A DNA stretch of 31,325 nucleotides. Source: Firmicutes bacterium UBA1768. GTDB lineage: Bacteria > Bacillota > Clostridia > Peptostreptococcales > Anaerovoracaceae. Positions 1 through 11,477 of the stretch are shown piece after piece. The DNA is taken from contig DCGW01000054.1 in assembly GCA_002315335.1 (NCBI GenBank), positions 11,636-42,960 of the forward strand, read 5' to 3'. Numbering within the stretch: position 1 is the first letter of the stretch; the number at the start of each line of letters is the position of its first letter. Below the pieces are notes generated by a model. The model saw nothing but the letters and a program-made list of their open reading frames with translations. It searched no databases and was not told where the DNA came from. The translations under genes were made by a program, and so were the position numbers.

Positions 1-38
1 TTGCTGTCTATAATTTTCATAAATATTTCCAATATTGT

Positions 39-67
39 TTGAATATGTCTGACAATTATGGTACAAT
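39..67 (+). promoter_or_regulatory. Sigma-A promoter of the ATP synthase operon
   Basis: TTGAAT at 39-44, a 17-base spacer and TACAAT at 62-67, with TGG directly upstream of the -10 (extended -10). Transcription would start near 74, leaving a leader of about 50 bases before atpZ. It is the only good promoter seen upstream of the eleven atp genes. Confidence 0.75.
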
Positions 68-122
68 ATTTGGAGTTTCAAAATTTTTCAGAGGGGACGC
101 TAATAGCAGAAGGTGAAGAAAA

Positions 123-356
123 ATGAAGTCATCAAAAGAGCTCTTTGGAGTTGCAAAAGCCTTATCAATGATTTCGCAGATTGGCATAACGATGATAGTC
201 TGCATCTTCGTTGGCGTCTGGGGTGGAAACTGGCTCGATGAGCACCTTGGAACTCACGGAATCTGCCTGATAATATGCATATTGCTCAGCATTGCGGCGG
301 GTTTTGTTAATGTGTATAAACTACTAATGAAAGGAAACAAGAAGCACGATGAATGA
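123..356 (+). CDS. atpZ: AtpZ/AtpI-type small membrane protein of the ATP synthase operon
   Basis: A 77-residue protein with two membrane helices (about residues 17-37 and 46-68) joined by a short loop containing GNWLDEHLG, typical of the family called F0F1-ATPase gene 1 (AtpZ/AtpQ-like). Members sit at the head of atp operons and are thought to help Mg2+ supply or rotor assembly; that role comes from the family, not from this sequence. The ATG at 123 follows an AAGGTG ribosome site with normal spacing. The stop codon overlaps the next gene by 8 bases, which suggests translational coupling. As first gene of the operon it sits about 50 bases behind the promoter. Confidence 0.8.
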   Translation: MKSSKELFGVAKALSMISQIGITMIVCIFVGVWGGNWLDEHLGTHGICLIICILLSIAAGFVNVYKLLMKGNKKHDE

Positions 357-756
357 AGGCCTTTCAGCAGATATCAGAAAATATGTCAGCATAGCAGCTG
401 TGGTAATCGGAGCTGTTATTTGTCTTGTCTGCCTGATTTTTGTTAAGAATAAAATAGGCATGCTCATCGGGGTACCTGTCGGGACATTAGTAGCGATAAT
501 TAATTTTAATATTATGGCTTTGGCGGGAGAAAAAGCAATAGAAATGACCCCATCCAAGGCGAGAACAAAAATGACAACAAACTATATCATAAGGTACGCA
601 ATTTACATTGTCGTACTTGTTGCAGCCATTAAGCTGCCGCTTATCAGCCCTATCGGGGTGGTACTCGGCTTCTTAACATCAATTGTGGCTCTCTACTTGA
701 TACAAGTTTTAAATAAACCGGGCATTAGAGAAAAATTTAAATTTTTGAATCGCTGA
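349..756 (+). CDS. atpI: ATP synthase subunit I (AtpI)
   Basis: A 135-residue hydrophobic protein with four predicted membrane helices (about residues 13-31, 36-57, 76-95 and 99-118) and basic ends, fitting the AtpI family found between atpZ and atpB. AtpI is a non-structural factor that in Acetobacterium-type and other Na+ synthases helps assemble the c ring. It overlaps atpZ by 8 bases. The stop codon at 754-756 lies inside the first arm of a set of competing hairpins that precede atpB. Sequence conservation in this family is low, so the call leans on topology and position. Confidence 0.78.
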   Translation: MNEGLSADIRKYVSIAAVVIGAVICLVCLIFVKNKIGMLIGVPVGTLVAIINFNIMALAGEKAIEMTPSKARTKMTTNYIIRYAIYIVVLVAAIKLPLISPIGVVLGFLTSIVALYLIQVLNKPGIREKFKFLNR

Positions 757-791
757 GAAGTCAGTGATTCGGGATCACTGATTCGTCAGCG
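747..791 (+). promoter_or_regulatory. Competing hairpins between atpI and atpB
   Basis: A middle arm at 761-770 can pair backwards with GAATCGCTGA at 747-756 (ten pairs, one G-T, loop GAAG) or forwards with ATCACTGA at 774-781 (eight perfect pairs, loop TCGGG). A third pairing joins CGCTGA 751-756 with TCAGCG 786-791. The atpI stop codon is in the first arm. There is no U-tract, so this is not a simple terminator. It may be a processing, stability or translation-coupling element; function is inferred. Confidence 0.45.
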
Positions 792-924
792 GTTTAGAAT
801 TTAAAGCGGGAGCTGCCTTAGCCCGAATGCCGTCAACAGAACGGTCGAACATGGCAGGTCCAAAAATAGGGGGAAAAATAACAGGATGAGAGTTTGAGAG
901 ACATTCTGAGAAAGGAGGATGTAA

Positions 925-1623
925 ATGAACACTGAGTTTGGAGCACACAAAATAATTGAGTTTTCTAACGGTGTATTTATTACAGAAACAGTAATAAATA
1001 CCTGGGTTATCATGATTATTCTTGTAATAGTTTCAATCATTTTAACTCGTAACCTTAAGGTTATTCCTGGCGGAAAACAGAACGTGGCAGAAATCTTAGT
1101 AGGCGTACTCACAAGTCTTGTTGGCTCAAGTATGGGTAAAGACAAGATTGGCTTTACTCCTTACATGGGAACACTAATGATATTCCTGGTTTGCGCAAAT
1201 CTGTGGGGACTTACCGGATTCAGACCGCCAACAGCGGACCTGAATACCACGTTCGCATTATCCATGCTCACTTTCTTCATGATTCATGGCAATTCAATTC
1301 GCAAGAAGGGCGTAGGCGGATGGGTTAAAGGAACTTTCTTCGAACCTGTAGCAGTAATGGCACCGCTTAACCTCATCTCTGAAATCGCTACTCCGGTTTC
1401 ACTGGCATTCCGTCTTTTCGGTAACATCGTAGGCGGTATGATTATCATGAGTCTGGTTTATCACGCATTAGGATCAATCCTGAGCAGCATACTGCCAATT
1501 CCTATCTTCATGCTTGGTATTCCGGCTGTTCTCCATGCATACTTTGATATCTTTGCCGGCGTTTTACAGGCATTTATTTTCACAATGCTGACAATGGTAT
1601 TTGTATCAATGGCTATGGACTAA
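925..1623 (+). CDS. atpB: F-type ATP synthase subunit a
   Basis: A 232-residue integral membrane stator subunit that, with the c ring, forms the two ion half-channels. The diagnostic helix contains FRLFGN with the essential arginine at residue 163, preceded by the conserved segment PLNLISEIATPVSLAF and followed by the last helices containing the HAYFDIFAGVLQAFIF block. Length and topology (five to six helices) match the family. The ATG at 925 follows AAAGGAGGATG at good spacing. A gap of 168 bases separates it from atpI, unusually wide for this otherwise compact operon, and holds the competing hairpins. Downstream are the two c-subunit genes with which it forms the motor. Confidence 0.95.
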   Translation: MNTEFGAHKIIEFSNGVFITETVINTWVIMIILVIVSIILTRNLKVIPGGKQNVAEILVGVLTSLVGSSMGKDKIGFTPYMGTLMIFLVCANLWGLTGFRPPTADLNTTFALSMLTFFMIHGNSIRKKGVGGWVKGTFFEPVAVMAPLNLISEIATPVSLAFRLFGNIVGGMIIMSLVYHALGSILSSILPIPIFMLGIPAVLHAYFDIFAGVLQAFIFTMLTMVFVSMAMD

Positions 1624-1639
1624 AATTGAATTGAAATGA

Positions 1640-2971
<1,332 letters not shown>

Positions 2972-3029
2972 ACGGATTAGTTTATCAGACAATGTATACT
3001 AAAAAAGATAAAATAAGGAGGATTTCTAA

Positions 3030-3293
<264 letters not shown>

Positions 3294-3349
3294 AATCGAA
3301 CGTTTTATAATTATTTTTAGCAAGCAAATGAGGAAGGAGGAACTTGCAA

Positions 3350-3862
3350 ATGGAAGTATATACAGGTCTTGTTAGCTTCAGTTGGAATTTCTTTTTCCAG
3401 ATCATTAATACATTAATTCTCGTTTTTCTTTTAACAAAGTTCTTATTCAATCCTGTTAAGAACATGCTCGAAAAGCGTAAGAATCAGATTGCTGATGACG
3501 TTAACGGCGCTGCAGAGGCAAAGTCTCAGGCAGAAGCTTTAAGAGCGGATTACGAGAAGAAGATTAAGGAAATCAGAATGGAAGCTGACGCTATTCTTAA
3601 GGATGCGAAAGCAAAGGCTGATGATAATTCTAAGAAGATAATTCAGGAAGCAAGGGATAAATCAGACGACATCATTGAAAAGGCACAGGCAGAAATCGAC
3701 AGAAATGCCAGAAATGCCAGAAATGAACTCAAGGGTGATGTTGCTTCTATGGCAGTTATGGCCGCTGAAAAAATCATCGGAGAAAAAATGGACGATGAAC
3801 TTAACGAAAAGCTCGTTGTTAAGTTTATTGAAGAGGCGGGGGATGTTAAATGGCAGAACTAA
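3350..3862 (+). CDS. atpF: F-type ATP synthase subunit b
   Basis: A 170-residue peripheral-stalk subunit: one N-terminal membrane helix (about residues 8-28, FSWNFFFQIINTLILVFLL) followed by a long charged coiled coil rich in Ala, Glu, Lys and Asp, ending in a segment that contacts the delta subunit. The ATG at 3350 is chosen because AGGAAGGAGG at 3331-3340 lies nine bases upstream; the in-frame TTG at 3344 would be only three bases from it. The 3' end overlaps atpH by 13 bases, suggesting coupled translation of the two stalk partners. Confidence 0.95.
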   Translation: MEVYTGLVSFSWNFFFQIINTLILVFLLTKFLFNPVKNMLEKRKNQIADDVNGAAEAKSQAEALRADYEKKIKEIRMEADAILKDAKAKADDNSKKIIQEARDKSDDIIEKAQAEIDRNARNARNELKGDVASMAVMAAEKIIGEKMDDELNEKLVVKFIEEAGDVKWQN

Positions 3863-4392
3863 CCGCAAGAATATACGGAGAATCTTTGCTTAATGTAAGT
3901 GAAGAATTAGGAGTTACAAACGATATCCAGAAAGAGCTTCAGGAGCTCAAGGGTATCTTCGACGAAAATCCGGGATTATTCGCTTTTTATGACTCACCTA
4001 AAATCGATAAACAGAGTCGTAAAAACGGTATGAAGGAAATCTTTGAAGGTAAACTCTCTCCGACAGTAATGAACTTCCTTTATGTTCTCGTTGACAAGAG
4101 AAGAACTTCTGAAGTTTTAAACATCATCAAGATGTTTGATTCACTTGTAAACGAAAAGAACGGTATCGTAGAAGGAATTGCAAGAGTTGGTAAGCCTCTC
4201 TCAGAGGAAACAACCGCAAAACTCGAAAAGAAGCTCTGCGAGGTTACAGGGAAGAACATTAAGCTCAAGGTTATCGTTGACCCGTCAGTAATTGGCGGAT
4301 TAAGACTGAAGGTTGGCGACAGTGTTATCGATACATCTGTTGCAACTCAGCTTAAGGAAATGAAATCTTCAATAGATAATATTATGATTTAA
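3850..4392 (+). CDS. atpH: F-type ATP synthase subunit delta
   Basis: A 180-residue F1 delta (OSCP) protein that clamps the top of the alpha3-beta3 head to subunit b. The N-terminal helical domain begins with the family motif [15 protein letters not shown], and the C-terminal part has the conserved pattern ending in [21 protein letters not shown], close to the usual IGG-x(4)-GD-x-D-x-S signature. Length is typical. It overlaps atpF by 13 bases and has a GAGGCGGGGG-like ribosome site inside the atpF 3' end. The gap to atpA is 22 bases. Confidence 0.95.
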   Translation: MAELTARIYGESLLNVSEELGVTNDIQKELQELKGIFDENPGLFAFYDSPKIDKQSRKNGMKEIFEGKLSPTVMNFLYVLVDKRRTSEVLNIIKMFDSLVNEKNGIVEGIARVGKPLSEETTAKLEKKLCEVTGKNIKLKVIVDPSVIGGLRLKVGDSVIDTSVATQLKEMKSSIDNIMI

Positions 4393-4414
4393 CCAGAATA
4401 GAGGTGATATTACA

Positions 4415-5923
4415 GTGGACTTAAGGCCTGAAGAAATAAGAGCCGTGATCAGTAATCAGATCAAAAATTACGGCGTAGACTTAGAGTCATCCAGCGTTGG
4501 TACTGTAATTCAAGTAGGTGACGGTATCGCCAGAATCCACGGTTTAGAAAACTGTAAAGCCGGCGAACTCCTTGAATTCCCTAACGAAGTATACGGAATG
4601 GCTCAGAACCTTGAAGAAGACAATATCGGTGTTGTATTACTTGGCTCCGATATGCTCGTAAAAGAAGGCGATGTAGTAAAAGCTACAGGAAGCGTAGTAG
4701 AAGTTCCTGTAGGTGACGAAATGATCGGTCGTGTTGTAAACGCACTTGGACAGCCTATCGACGGCAAGGGCCCAATCAACACAACAAAGACCAGACCTAT
4801 CGAATATCCGGCTCCTGGTGTAATTGACAGAAAGTCAGTATTCCAGCCGCTGCAGACAGGTATCAAGGCTATCGACTCCATGATTCCTATCGGCAGAGGA
4901 CAGAGAGAGCTCATCATCGGCGACAGACAGACAGGTAAAACTGCTATCGCTGTTGATACAATCATTAACCAGAAAAAAGAAAACGTAATCTGTATCTACG
5001 TTGCTATCGGTCAGAAGGCATCAACAGTTGCTCAGATCGCACAGACACTCACAGACAACGACGCTATGGATTACTCAATCATCGTTGCTGCTAACGCATC
5101 AGAATTAGCACCATTGCAGTACATGGCTCCATATGCAGGCTGCGCAATGGCTGAAGAATTCATGTATCAGGGCAAGGATGTACTCATCATCTATGATGAC
5201 CTTTCAAAGCACGCTGTTGCTTACAGAGCAATGTCGCTGCTGCTGAAGAGACCTCCGGGAAGAGAAGCTTATCCTGGTGACGTATTCTATCTCCACAGCA
5301 GACTTCTCGAAAGAGCAGCTAAATTATCAGATGAAAAGGGCGGCGGCTCAATCACAGCTCTTCCTATCATCGAAACACAGGCGGGCGACGTATCAGCGTA
5401 TATCCCGACAAACGTTATTTCCATCACAGACGGTCAGATCTACCTTGAAACAGAGCTCTTCTTCTCAGGTCAGAGACCAGCCGTAAACTCCGGTATTTCA
5501 GTATCCAGAGTAGGTGGTGACGCACAGATCAAAGCTATGAAGCAGGTTGCTGGTAAGATCAGACTTGAGCTTGCACAGTACAGAGAACTCGCAGCATTCT
5601 CCCAGTTCGGTTCCGACCTGGATAAGGATACTCGTGACAGACTTGCACAGGGTGAAAGACTCATGCAGGTATTAAGACAGCCTCAGTACTCACCAATGCC
5701 AGTAGAAGAACAGGTTATGATCATCTTCGCAGCTATCAACGGATTCCTCACAACAGTTCCTGTTGATAAGATTGGCGACTTCGAAAAGGAATTCCTCGAA
5801 TTCATGAGAAGCCATCATGCTGCAATCGGCGAAGCTATCGTAGGCGAAGCTAAGATCAGTGATGAAACAGAACAGAAGTTAAGAGCTGCTATCGAAGAGT
5901 TCTTACCTCGTTTCTCAGCATAA
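4415..5923 (+). CDS. atpA: F-type ATP synthase subunit alpha
   Basis: A 502-residue non-catalytic nucleotide-binding subunit of the F1 head. It starts [16 protein letters not shown], has the Walker A motif GDRQTGKT at 169-176, and the conserved stretch around [15 protein letters not shown] and [10 protein letters not shown]. The C terminus ends EEFLPRFSA. Length matches the family (about 500-510). The start is GTG at 4415, seven bases after GAGGTGAT; no in-frame ATG lies nearby upstream. It sits between delta and gamma in standard order. Confidence 0.97.
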   Translation: MDLRPEEIRAVISNQIKNYGVDLESSSVGTVIQVGDGIARIHGLENCKAGELLEFPNEVYGMAQNLEEDNIGVVLLGSDMLVKEGDVVKATGSVVEVPVGDEMIGRVVNALGQPIDGKGPINTTKTRPIEYPAPGVIDRKSVFQPLQTGIKAIDSMIPIGRGQRELIIGDRQTGKTAIAVDTIINQKKENVICIYVAIGQKASTVAQIAQTLTDNDAMDYSIIVAANASELAPLQYMAPYAGCAMAEEFMYQGKDVLIIYDDLSKHAVAYRAMSLLLKRPPGREAYPGDVFYLHSRLLERAAKLSDEKGGGSITALPIIETQAGDVSAYIPTNVISITDGQIYLETELFFSGQRPAVNSGISVSRVGGDAQIKAMKQVAGKIRLELAQYRELAAFSQFGSDLDKDTRDRLAQGERLMQVLRQPQYSPMPVEEQVMIIFAAINGFLTTVPVDKIGDFEKEFLEFMRSHHAAIGEAIVGEAKISDETEQKLRAAIEEFLPRFSA

Positions 5924-5959
5924 TATTATTTAATTTAGAGAAACAGGAGGTGAGCTTAA

Positions 5960-6877
5960 GTGGCAGGAAATAGCATGCGTGATATCAAGCGCAGGATCAA
6001 GAGTGTTAACAGTACACGTCAGATCACTAAAGCCATGGAGCTGGTTGCTTCCTCAAAACTCCGTAGAGCAAGAGAAAGAATGGAAACATATAGACCATAT
6101 TTCTCAGCTGTATCGGGTATCGCAGGTGAAGTACTCGGCAAGTCCGATGCTAAGAGCGTATTTGTAGAGGGCTCAAGAGAAATCAAGAAGTCCCTGTACA
6201 TAGTTGTTGCCGGCGATAAGGGCCTTTGCGGTGGATTTAACTCAAACACCTTTAAGGTTCAGGCTGCAAAGGAAAAGGCAAACGGAGATAAGGAAAATAT
6301 CATCGTTCCTATTGGCTTAAAGAGCGTAGAATATTACTCAAAGCGAAATTACAATATACTGAAATCATATCAGGGCATTGCAGAAACAGTTACTTATGCA
6401 GAAACTAAGGAGCTTTCCGACGAAATACTCAAGATGTATGAAGCCGGTGAAGTTGACGAAGTATTCATCGTATACACACAGTTCGTAAGCATGATCTCAC
6501 AGCAGACAAAGATAGCAAGAGTGCTTCCTTTGGCTAAGGATGAGTTTGAAGAAAATGTTGCTAAGCTTACAGAAGAAAGCGAAAGCATGATTGGCGAAGG
6601 CGGCGGAGAACTTTTTGAAGTTACAACCTTCCAGCCTAACCCAGAACAATTCTTCGAGCTGTTTGTGCCTCAGTACGTAGAAAGCTTTATCTATGGCGCA
6701 TTAGTTGAATCCTATGTAAGTGAACAGGGATCAAGAAGAAACGCTATGGAAAACGCTTCAGACAATGCTAAGGAAATGATTGATCAGTTAACATTGTTCT
6801 ACAATAGAGCAAGACAGGCCGCAATTACTCAGGAAATCACTGAAATTGTCGGCGGTGCGAATGCATTACAAGGATAA
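5960..6877 (+). CDS. atpG: F-type ATP synthase subunit gamma
   Basis: A 305-residue central-shaft subunit. The N-terminal helix carries RDIKRRIKSVNSTRQITKAM and the C-terminal helix carries the family signature around ENASDNAKEMIDQL and NRARQAAITQEITEIVGGANAL. It is slightly longer than the E. coli protein (287). Start is GTG at 5960, nine bases after AGGAGG (CAGGAGGTGAG). It contacts the c ring, so its foot must fit the unusual ring proposed here. The gap to atpA is 36 bases and to atpD about 20. Confidence 0.96.
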   Translation: MAGNSMRDIKRRIKSVNSTRQITKAMELVASSKLRRARERMETYRPYFSAVSGIAGEVLGKSDAKSVFVEGSREIKKSLYIVVAGDKGLCGGFNSNTFKVQAAKEKANGDKENIIVPIGLKSVEYYSKRNYNILKSYQGIAETVTYAETKELSDEILKMYEAGEVDEVFIVYTQFVSMISQQTKIARVLPLAKDEFEENVAKLTEESESMIGEGGGELFEVTTFQPNPEQFFELFVPQYVESFIYGALVESYVSEQGSRRNAMENASDNAKEMIDQLTLFYNRARQAAITQEITEIVGGANALQG

Positions 6878-8287
<1,410 letters not shown>

Positions 8288-8302
8288 TTAGGAGGTGGCA
8301 TA

Positions 8303-8584
8303 ATGGCAAAACCATTTCATCTCGATGTAGTAACACCTGAAAAGAAGCTCTTTGATGGCGAAGCGGATATGGTTGTTTTAAGAACAGTCGAAGGAGATGA
8401 AGCATTTCTCTATGACCACATATTCACAAACGCTATCATAGGTGATGGTACTTTAAAAATCCGTGAAGGTGAACAAGGCTTCAAGTACGCAACCTGTAAG
8501 GGAGGATTCGTTAAGGTTAACGAAAACGGCGTTACAGTAGTAGCAAAAGAAGCTGACTGGAAGGAAATTAAAGAAGACGACTAG
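8303..8584 (+). CDS. atpC: Short F-type ATP synthase subunit epsilon (beta-sandwich only)
   Basis: A 93-residue epsilon subunit of the usual 130-140. It contains the N-terminal beta-sandwich (MAKPFHLDVVTPEKKLFDGEAD onwards, ending near VTVVAKEADW) and then stops after eight acidic/basic residues. The two-helix C-terminal domain that in many bacteria blocks ATP hydrolysis is absent. The stop is followed at once by a strong terminator, and no continuation in another frame was seen, so this looks like a native short form, not a fresh frameshift. ATG 8303 follows AGGAGGTGG. It ends the operon. Confidence 0.92.
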   Translation: MAKPFHLDVVTPEKKLFDGEADMVVLRTVEGDEAFLYDHIFTNAIIGDGTLKIREGEQGFKYATCKGGFVKVNENGVTVVAKEADWKEIKEDD

Positions 8585-8594
8585 TTGCAAATCA

Positions 8595-8629
8595 GACCCG
8601 GTGCTCATGCATCGGGTCGTTTGTTTTTT
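8595..8629 (+). terminator. Rho-independent terminator of the atp operon
   Basis: Ten-pair stem GACCCGGTGC / GCATCGGGTC (one G-T) with a TCAT loop at 8595-8618, followed by the T-rich run GTTTGTTTTTT. It lies 11 bases after the atpC stop. Confidence 0.93.
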
Positions 8630-8676
8630 GAGAATGTCTCATACCGCATCATTTCCGGTGGTGTGAAAATTTCAGA

Positions 8677-8705
8677 TTGATGGCATAGACATTTAGTGAT
8701 ATAAT
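8677..8705 (+). promoter_or_regulatory. Promoter of the toxin-antitoxin pair
   Basis: TTGATG at 8677-8682, 17-base spacer, TATAAT at 8700-8705 with TGA before it (extended -10). GATAT at 8698-8702 and ATATC at 8710-8714 form an inverted repeat across the -10, a plausible operator for autoregulation by the antitoxin (inferred). Confidence 0.75.
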
Positions 8706-8734
8706 TATCATATCTTTTGTGGAGGTAAAATAAC

Positions 8735-9013
8735 ATGTTATCAATACAGGAAACTATCAGGCCATCGGCTGATTTGAGAAATCATTATAATGAAATTTCA
8801 AAAATATGTAAGGAAAATGGAGAAGCTGTAATTATTACCGTAAATGGGAGGGGAGATACGGTTTCACTTTCTTATGATGCGTATAAGACTATGAAGTCAA
8901 GAATTGAGCTGTTAGAAATTCTGTCTGAAGCGGAGAATGATTTCAGGGCAGGCAGAGTTGCGCCTGTTTCAGAAACCTTCGATGATTTAAGACGAATCCT
9001 TCAGGAGGTTTAG
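8735..9013 (+). CDS. Phd/YefM-family antitoxin
   Basis: A 92-residue protein with the Phd/YefM pattern: an N-terminal DNA-binding fold beginning with ETIRPSADLRNHYNEI, the strand segment EAVIITVNGRGDTVSLSYDAY, and a C-terminal acidic tail (AENDFRAGRV onward) that in the family wraps around the toxin. The ATG follows GGAGGT. The gene ends one base before the toxin start, so the pair is co-transcribed and likely translationally coupled. It carries its own promoter and lies between the atp terminator and metG, as expected of an independently acquired module. Confidence 0.85.
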   Translation: MLSIQETIRPSADLRNHYNEISKICKENGEAVIITVNGRGDTVSLSYDAYKTMKSRIELLEILSEAENDFRAGRVAPVSETFDDLRRILQEV

Positions 9014-9014
9014 A

Positions 9015-9332
9015 ATGAAATACAGGATTATCCGAACCGACACAGCAGATTCCGGCTTAAGAAAAATCATCTTACATATTGCACAAAGCTTTGGAACAAG
9101 CGTTGCTCTGGAAAAACTTGGCGAAATCGAGAAGAGTATCTTCGCATTAGAGAGGAACCCTTATATCGGAACAATTCCGCATTACACAGTTCTCAAACGA
9201 CAAGGATACAGGGTGCTCACCTTGGAAAAGGATTTGCTGTTTTATAAAGTTGACGAAGATAACAAATGTGTTGTGATATACGCGTTGGTTGATCAAAGGC
9301 AGGATTACGTAAATATTATTCGCGGTCTCTAG
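9015..9332 (+). CDS. RelE/ParE-family toxin
   Basis: A 105-residue basic protein of the RelE/ParE fold. The helical N-terminal half (residues 8-50, ending ALERNPYIG) is followed by strands with the typical block GYRVLTLEKDLLFYKVDEDN, then VVIYALVDQRQDYVNII. RelE members cleave ribosome-bound mRNA and ParE members poison gyrase; which applies cannot be settled from sequence here. It starts one base after the antitoxin stop, with AGGAGG inside the end of the antitoxin gene. Full length, no sign of decay. Confidence 0.85.
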   Translation: MKYRIIRTDTADSGLRKIILHIAQSFGTSVALEKLGEIEKSIFALERNPYIGTIPHYTVLKRQGYRVLTLEKDLLFYKVDEDNKCVVIYALVDQRQDYVNIIRGL

Positions 9333-9459
9333 CAAGGTTTCGTATATTAACAGAGAAAATAATAAGTATTAATAAGGAATTCAGGATATTGCTAAAAGGC
9401 TTTTACCATGCAGATGCCTTATTTGCAATAATATTGTATTCCTATTATCTTTTCAGATA

Positions 9460-9468
9460 TGTTATAAT
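9460..9468 (+). promoter_or_regulatory. Extended -10 promoter of metG-tatD-tilS
   Basis: TATAAT at 9463-9468 preceded by TGT (9460-9462). No good -35 hexamer is found at 16-18 bases; the extended -10 may compensate. Predicted start near 9475. The region between the toxin and metG (9333-9530) otherwise holds a weak AAGGC/GCCTT hairpin near 9396-9420 and no gene. Confidence 0.6.
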
Positions 9469-9485
9469 ATAACGTCTAATAATAT

Positions 9486-9517
9486 TTCGGAGAGGGTTTC
9501 ATTCGCCTCTCTGCGAA
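9486..9517 (+). promoter_or_regulatory. Leader hairpin directly upstream of metG ribosome site
   Basis: GAGAGG 9490-9495 pairs with CCTCTC 9506-9511 around a ten-base loop, extended by TTCG/CGAA (9486-9489 with 9514-9517) across a two-base bulge. The stem ends in the sequence that begins the AAGGAGG ribosome site. No T-box core sequence was seen. Function unknown. Confidence 0.4.
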
Positions 9518-9530
9518 GGAGGAAACAATA

Positions 9531-11477
9531 ATGGAAAAAAAGACATTCTACATTTCAACACCAATTTACTACCCAAGCTCTAACCTGCACATAGGCCACA
9601 CCTACTGTACAGTTGCAGCTGACGCTATGGCGCGTTTTAAGAGACTCCAGGGCTATGACGTAATGTTCCTTACAGGAACAGACGAGCACGGACAGAAGCT
9701 TCAGAGAATAGCTGATGAAAACGGTGTTAAACCTATAGAATACGTAGATATAATAGTAGACGGCGTAAAAAAGCTGTGGGCTACAATGGAAATCTCATAT
9801 GATGACTTTATCAGAACCACAGAGCCGAGACATATGAAAAGAGTTCAGAACATCTTCATGAAGATGTACGAAAAGGGCGATATTTACAAGTCAAGCTATG
9901 AAGGACTTTATTGCACACCATGTGAGTCCTTCTGGACAGAAACTCAGCTTGTTGATGGCTGCTGTCCTGACTGCGGAAGACCTGTAGAAAAGATGAAGGA
10001 AGAAGCATATTTCTTCAAGCTTTCAAAATATCAGGATAAGCTGATCGACCTCTTTAAGAACAATCCTGAATTCTTAGAGCCTGAATCAAGAAGAAACGAA
10101 ATGATTAAGTTCTGCGAGCAGGGCCTCGAGGACCTCTGTATTTCAAGGTCAACCTTTGACTGGGGTATTCCTGTTCCAATCGACGAAAAGCACGTTATCT
10201 ATGTATGGCTTGATGCACTTACAAACTATATCACAGCATTAGGCTATTCCGAAGACGACGAAAAGTACAAGAAGTACTGGCCGGTTGACATCCATCTCGT
10301 GGGCAAGGAAATAGTAAGATTCCACACAATTATCTGGCCGGCAATGCTCATGTCAATTGATGAACCGCTTCCAAAGAAGGTCTTCGGTCATGGCTGGATT
10401 CTTCTCGAGGGCGGAAAAATGAGTAAGTCAAGAGGCAACATAGTAGACCCTGTTGTCCTCATCGAAAAATATGGCGTAGATGCGCTTAAATACTTCCTTT
10501 TAAGAGAATATTCCTTCGGAAGTGACGGAGTTTTCACAAATGAAGCGCTTCTTAACAGAATCAACTCTGACCTTGCAAATGACCTTGGAAACCTCGTCAG
10601 CAGAACAGTTTCCATGATAGAAAAGTACGATGGCGGCGTTATTCCTGAGCCTGCAGTTAAGGCTGATCCGGATGACGACCTTATTGCTGTTGCAACAGGA
10701 GCTGCAAATAAGGTAGAAGAGCTTATGAACAAGCTCAACTACAGCGTAGCGCTGGACGAAATCTGGGCAATAGTAAGAAGAACAAATAAGTACATAGACG
10801 AAACAACACCATGGATTTTGGCTAAAAACGAAGCCGATAAGGGTAGACTTGATACAGTAATGTATAACCTTGCTGAGTCAATCAGAATAGTATCAGTGCT
10901 GATTCTTCCGTTTATGCACCACACCTCAAGCGAAATCTGGAAGCAGCTCGGCATTCCAGAAGGTGAAGGCACAGGCTGGGAAGACACCTTCAAGTGGGGA
11001 GTTCTTAAGGTTGGCACAAAGGTTGAAAAGGGTCCCGCACTCTTCCCGAGAATTGACATTGAGAAGGAATTAGAGGCTCTCTGCGCAGGTCAGGCTCCAA
11101 AGGAAGAACCAAAGGCTGCAAAAAAAGAGGAAAAGAAGGAAGAGCCTGAAGAAAAGGGCGAAATCACAATAGACGACTTCGACAAGGTTGAGCTTAAGGT
11201 CGGCGAAATCATCGCCTGCGAAAAGCACCCTAAGGCAGACAAACTCTTAGTTTCTCAGGTAAAAATCGGAGAAGAAACAAGACAGATAGTATCAGGTGTT
11301 GCAAAGTACTATTCTCCTGACGACATGATTGGCAAGAAGGTTGTAGTAGTAGCCAACCTCAAGCCGGTTAAGCTCAGAGGCGAGCTCAGCCAGGGAATGA
11401 TACTCTTTGCGGACGGAGCAGACGGCGGTCTCGAATTTGTTCAGACAACAGCACCGAGCGGAGCAGATGTAAAATAA
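9531..11477 (+). CDS. metG: Methionyl-tRNA synthetase with C-terminal tRNA-binding domain
   Basis: A 648-residue class I synthetase that charges tRNA-Met. HIGH is at 20-23 and KMSKS at 296-300. The connective domain carries two CxxC pairs (Cys128/131 and Cys145/148), the zinc knuckle of MetG-type enzymes. The anticodon-binding helical domain follows to about residue 520. A highly charged Lys/Glu linker (about 521-545) leads to an EMAP-II-like tRNA-binding domain (DDFDKVELKVGEIIACEKHP to the end) that promotes dimerisation in relatives. ATG 9531 follows GAAGGAGG. The stop codon overlaps the tatD start by one base. Confidence 0.97.
   Translation: MEKKTFYISTPIYYPSSNLHIGHTYCTVAADAMARFKRLQGYDVMFLTGTDEHGQKLQRIADENGVKPIEYVDIIVDGVKKLWATMEISYDDFIRTTEPRHMKRVQNIFMKMYEKGDIYKSSYEGLYCTPCESFWTETQLVDGCCPDCGRPVEKMKEEAYFFKLSKYQDKLIDLFKNNPEFLEPESRRNEMIKFCEQGLEDLCISRSTFDWGIPVPIDEKHVIYVWLDALTNYITALGYSEDDEKYKKYWPVDIHLVGKEIVRFHTIIWPAMLMSIDEPLPKKVFGHGWILLEGGKMSKSRGNIVDPVVLIEKYGVDALKYFLLREYSFGSDGVFTNEALLNRINSDLANDLGNLVSRTVSMIEKYDGGVIPEPAVKADPDDDLIAVATGAANKVEELMNKLNYSVALDEIWAIVRRTNKYIDETTPWILAKNEADKGRLDTVMYNLAESIRIVSVLILPFMHHTSSEIWKQLGIPEGEGTGWEDTFKWGVLKVGTKVEKGPALFPRIDIEKELEALCAGQAPKEEPKAAKKEEKKEEPEEKGEITIDDFDKVELKVGEIIACEKHPKADKLLVSQVKIGEETRQIVSGVAKYYSPDDMIGKKVVVVANLKPVKLRGELSQGMILFADGADGGLEFVQTTAPSGADVK

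Noticed and set aside
9333..9530. T-box leader before metG
   Set aside because: No T-box core or specifier-type structure was found.
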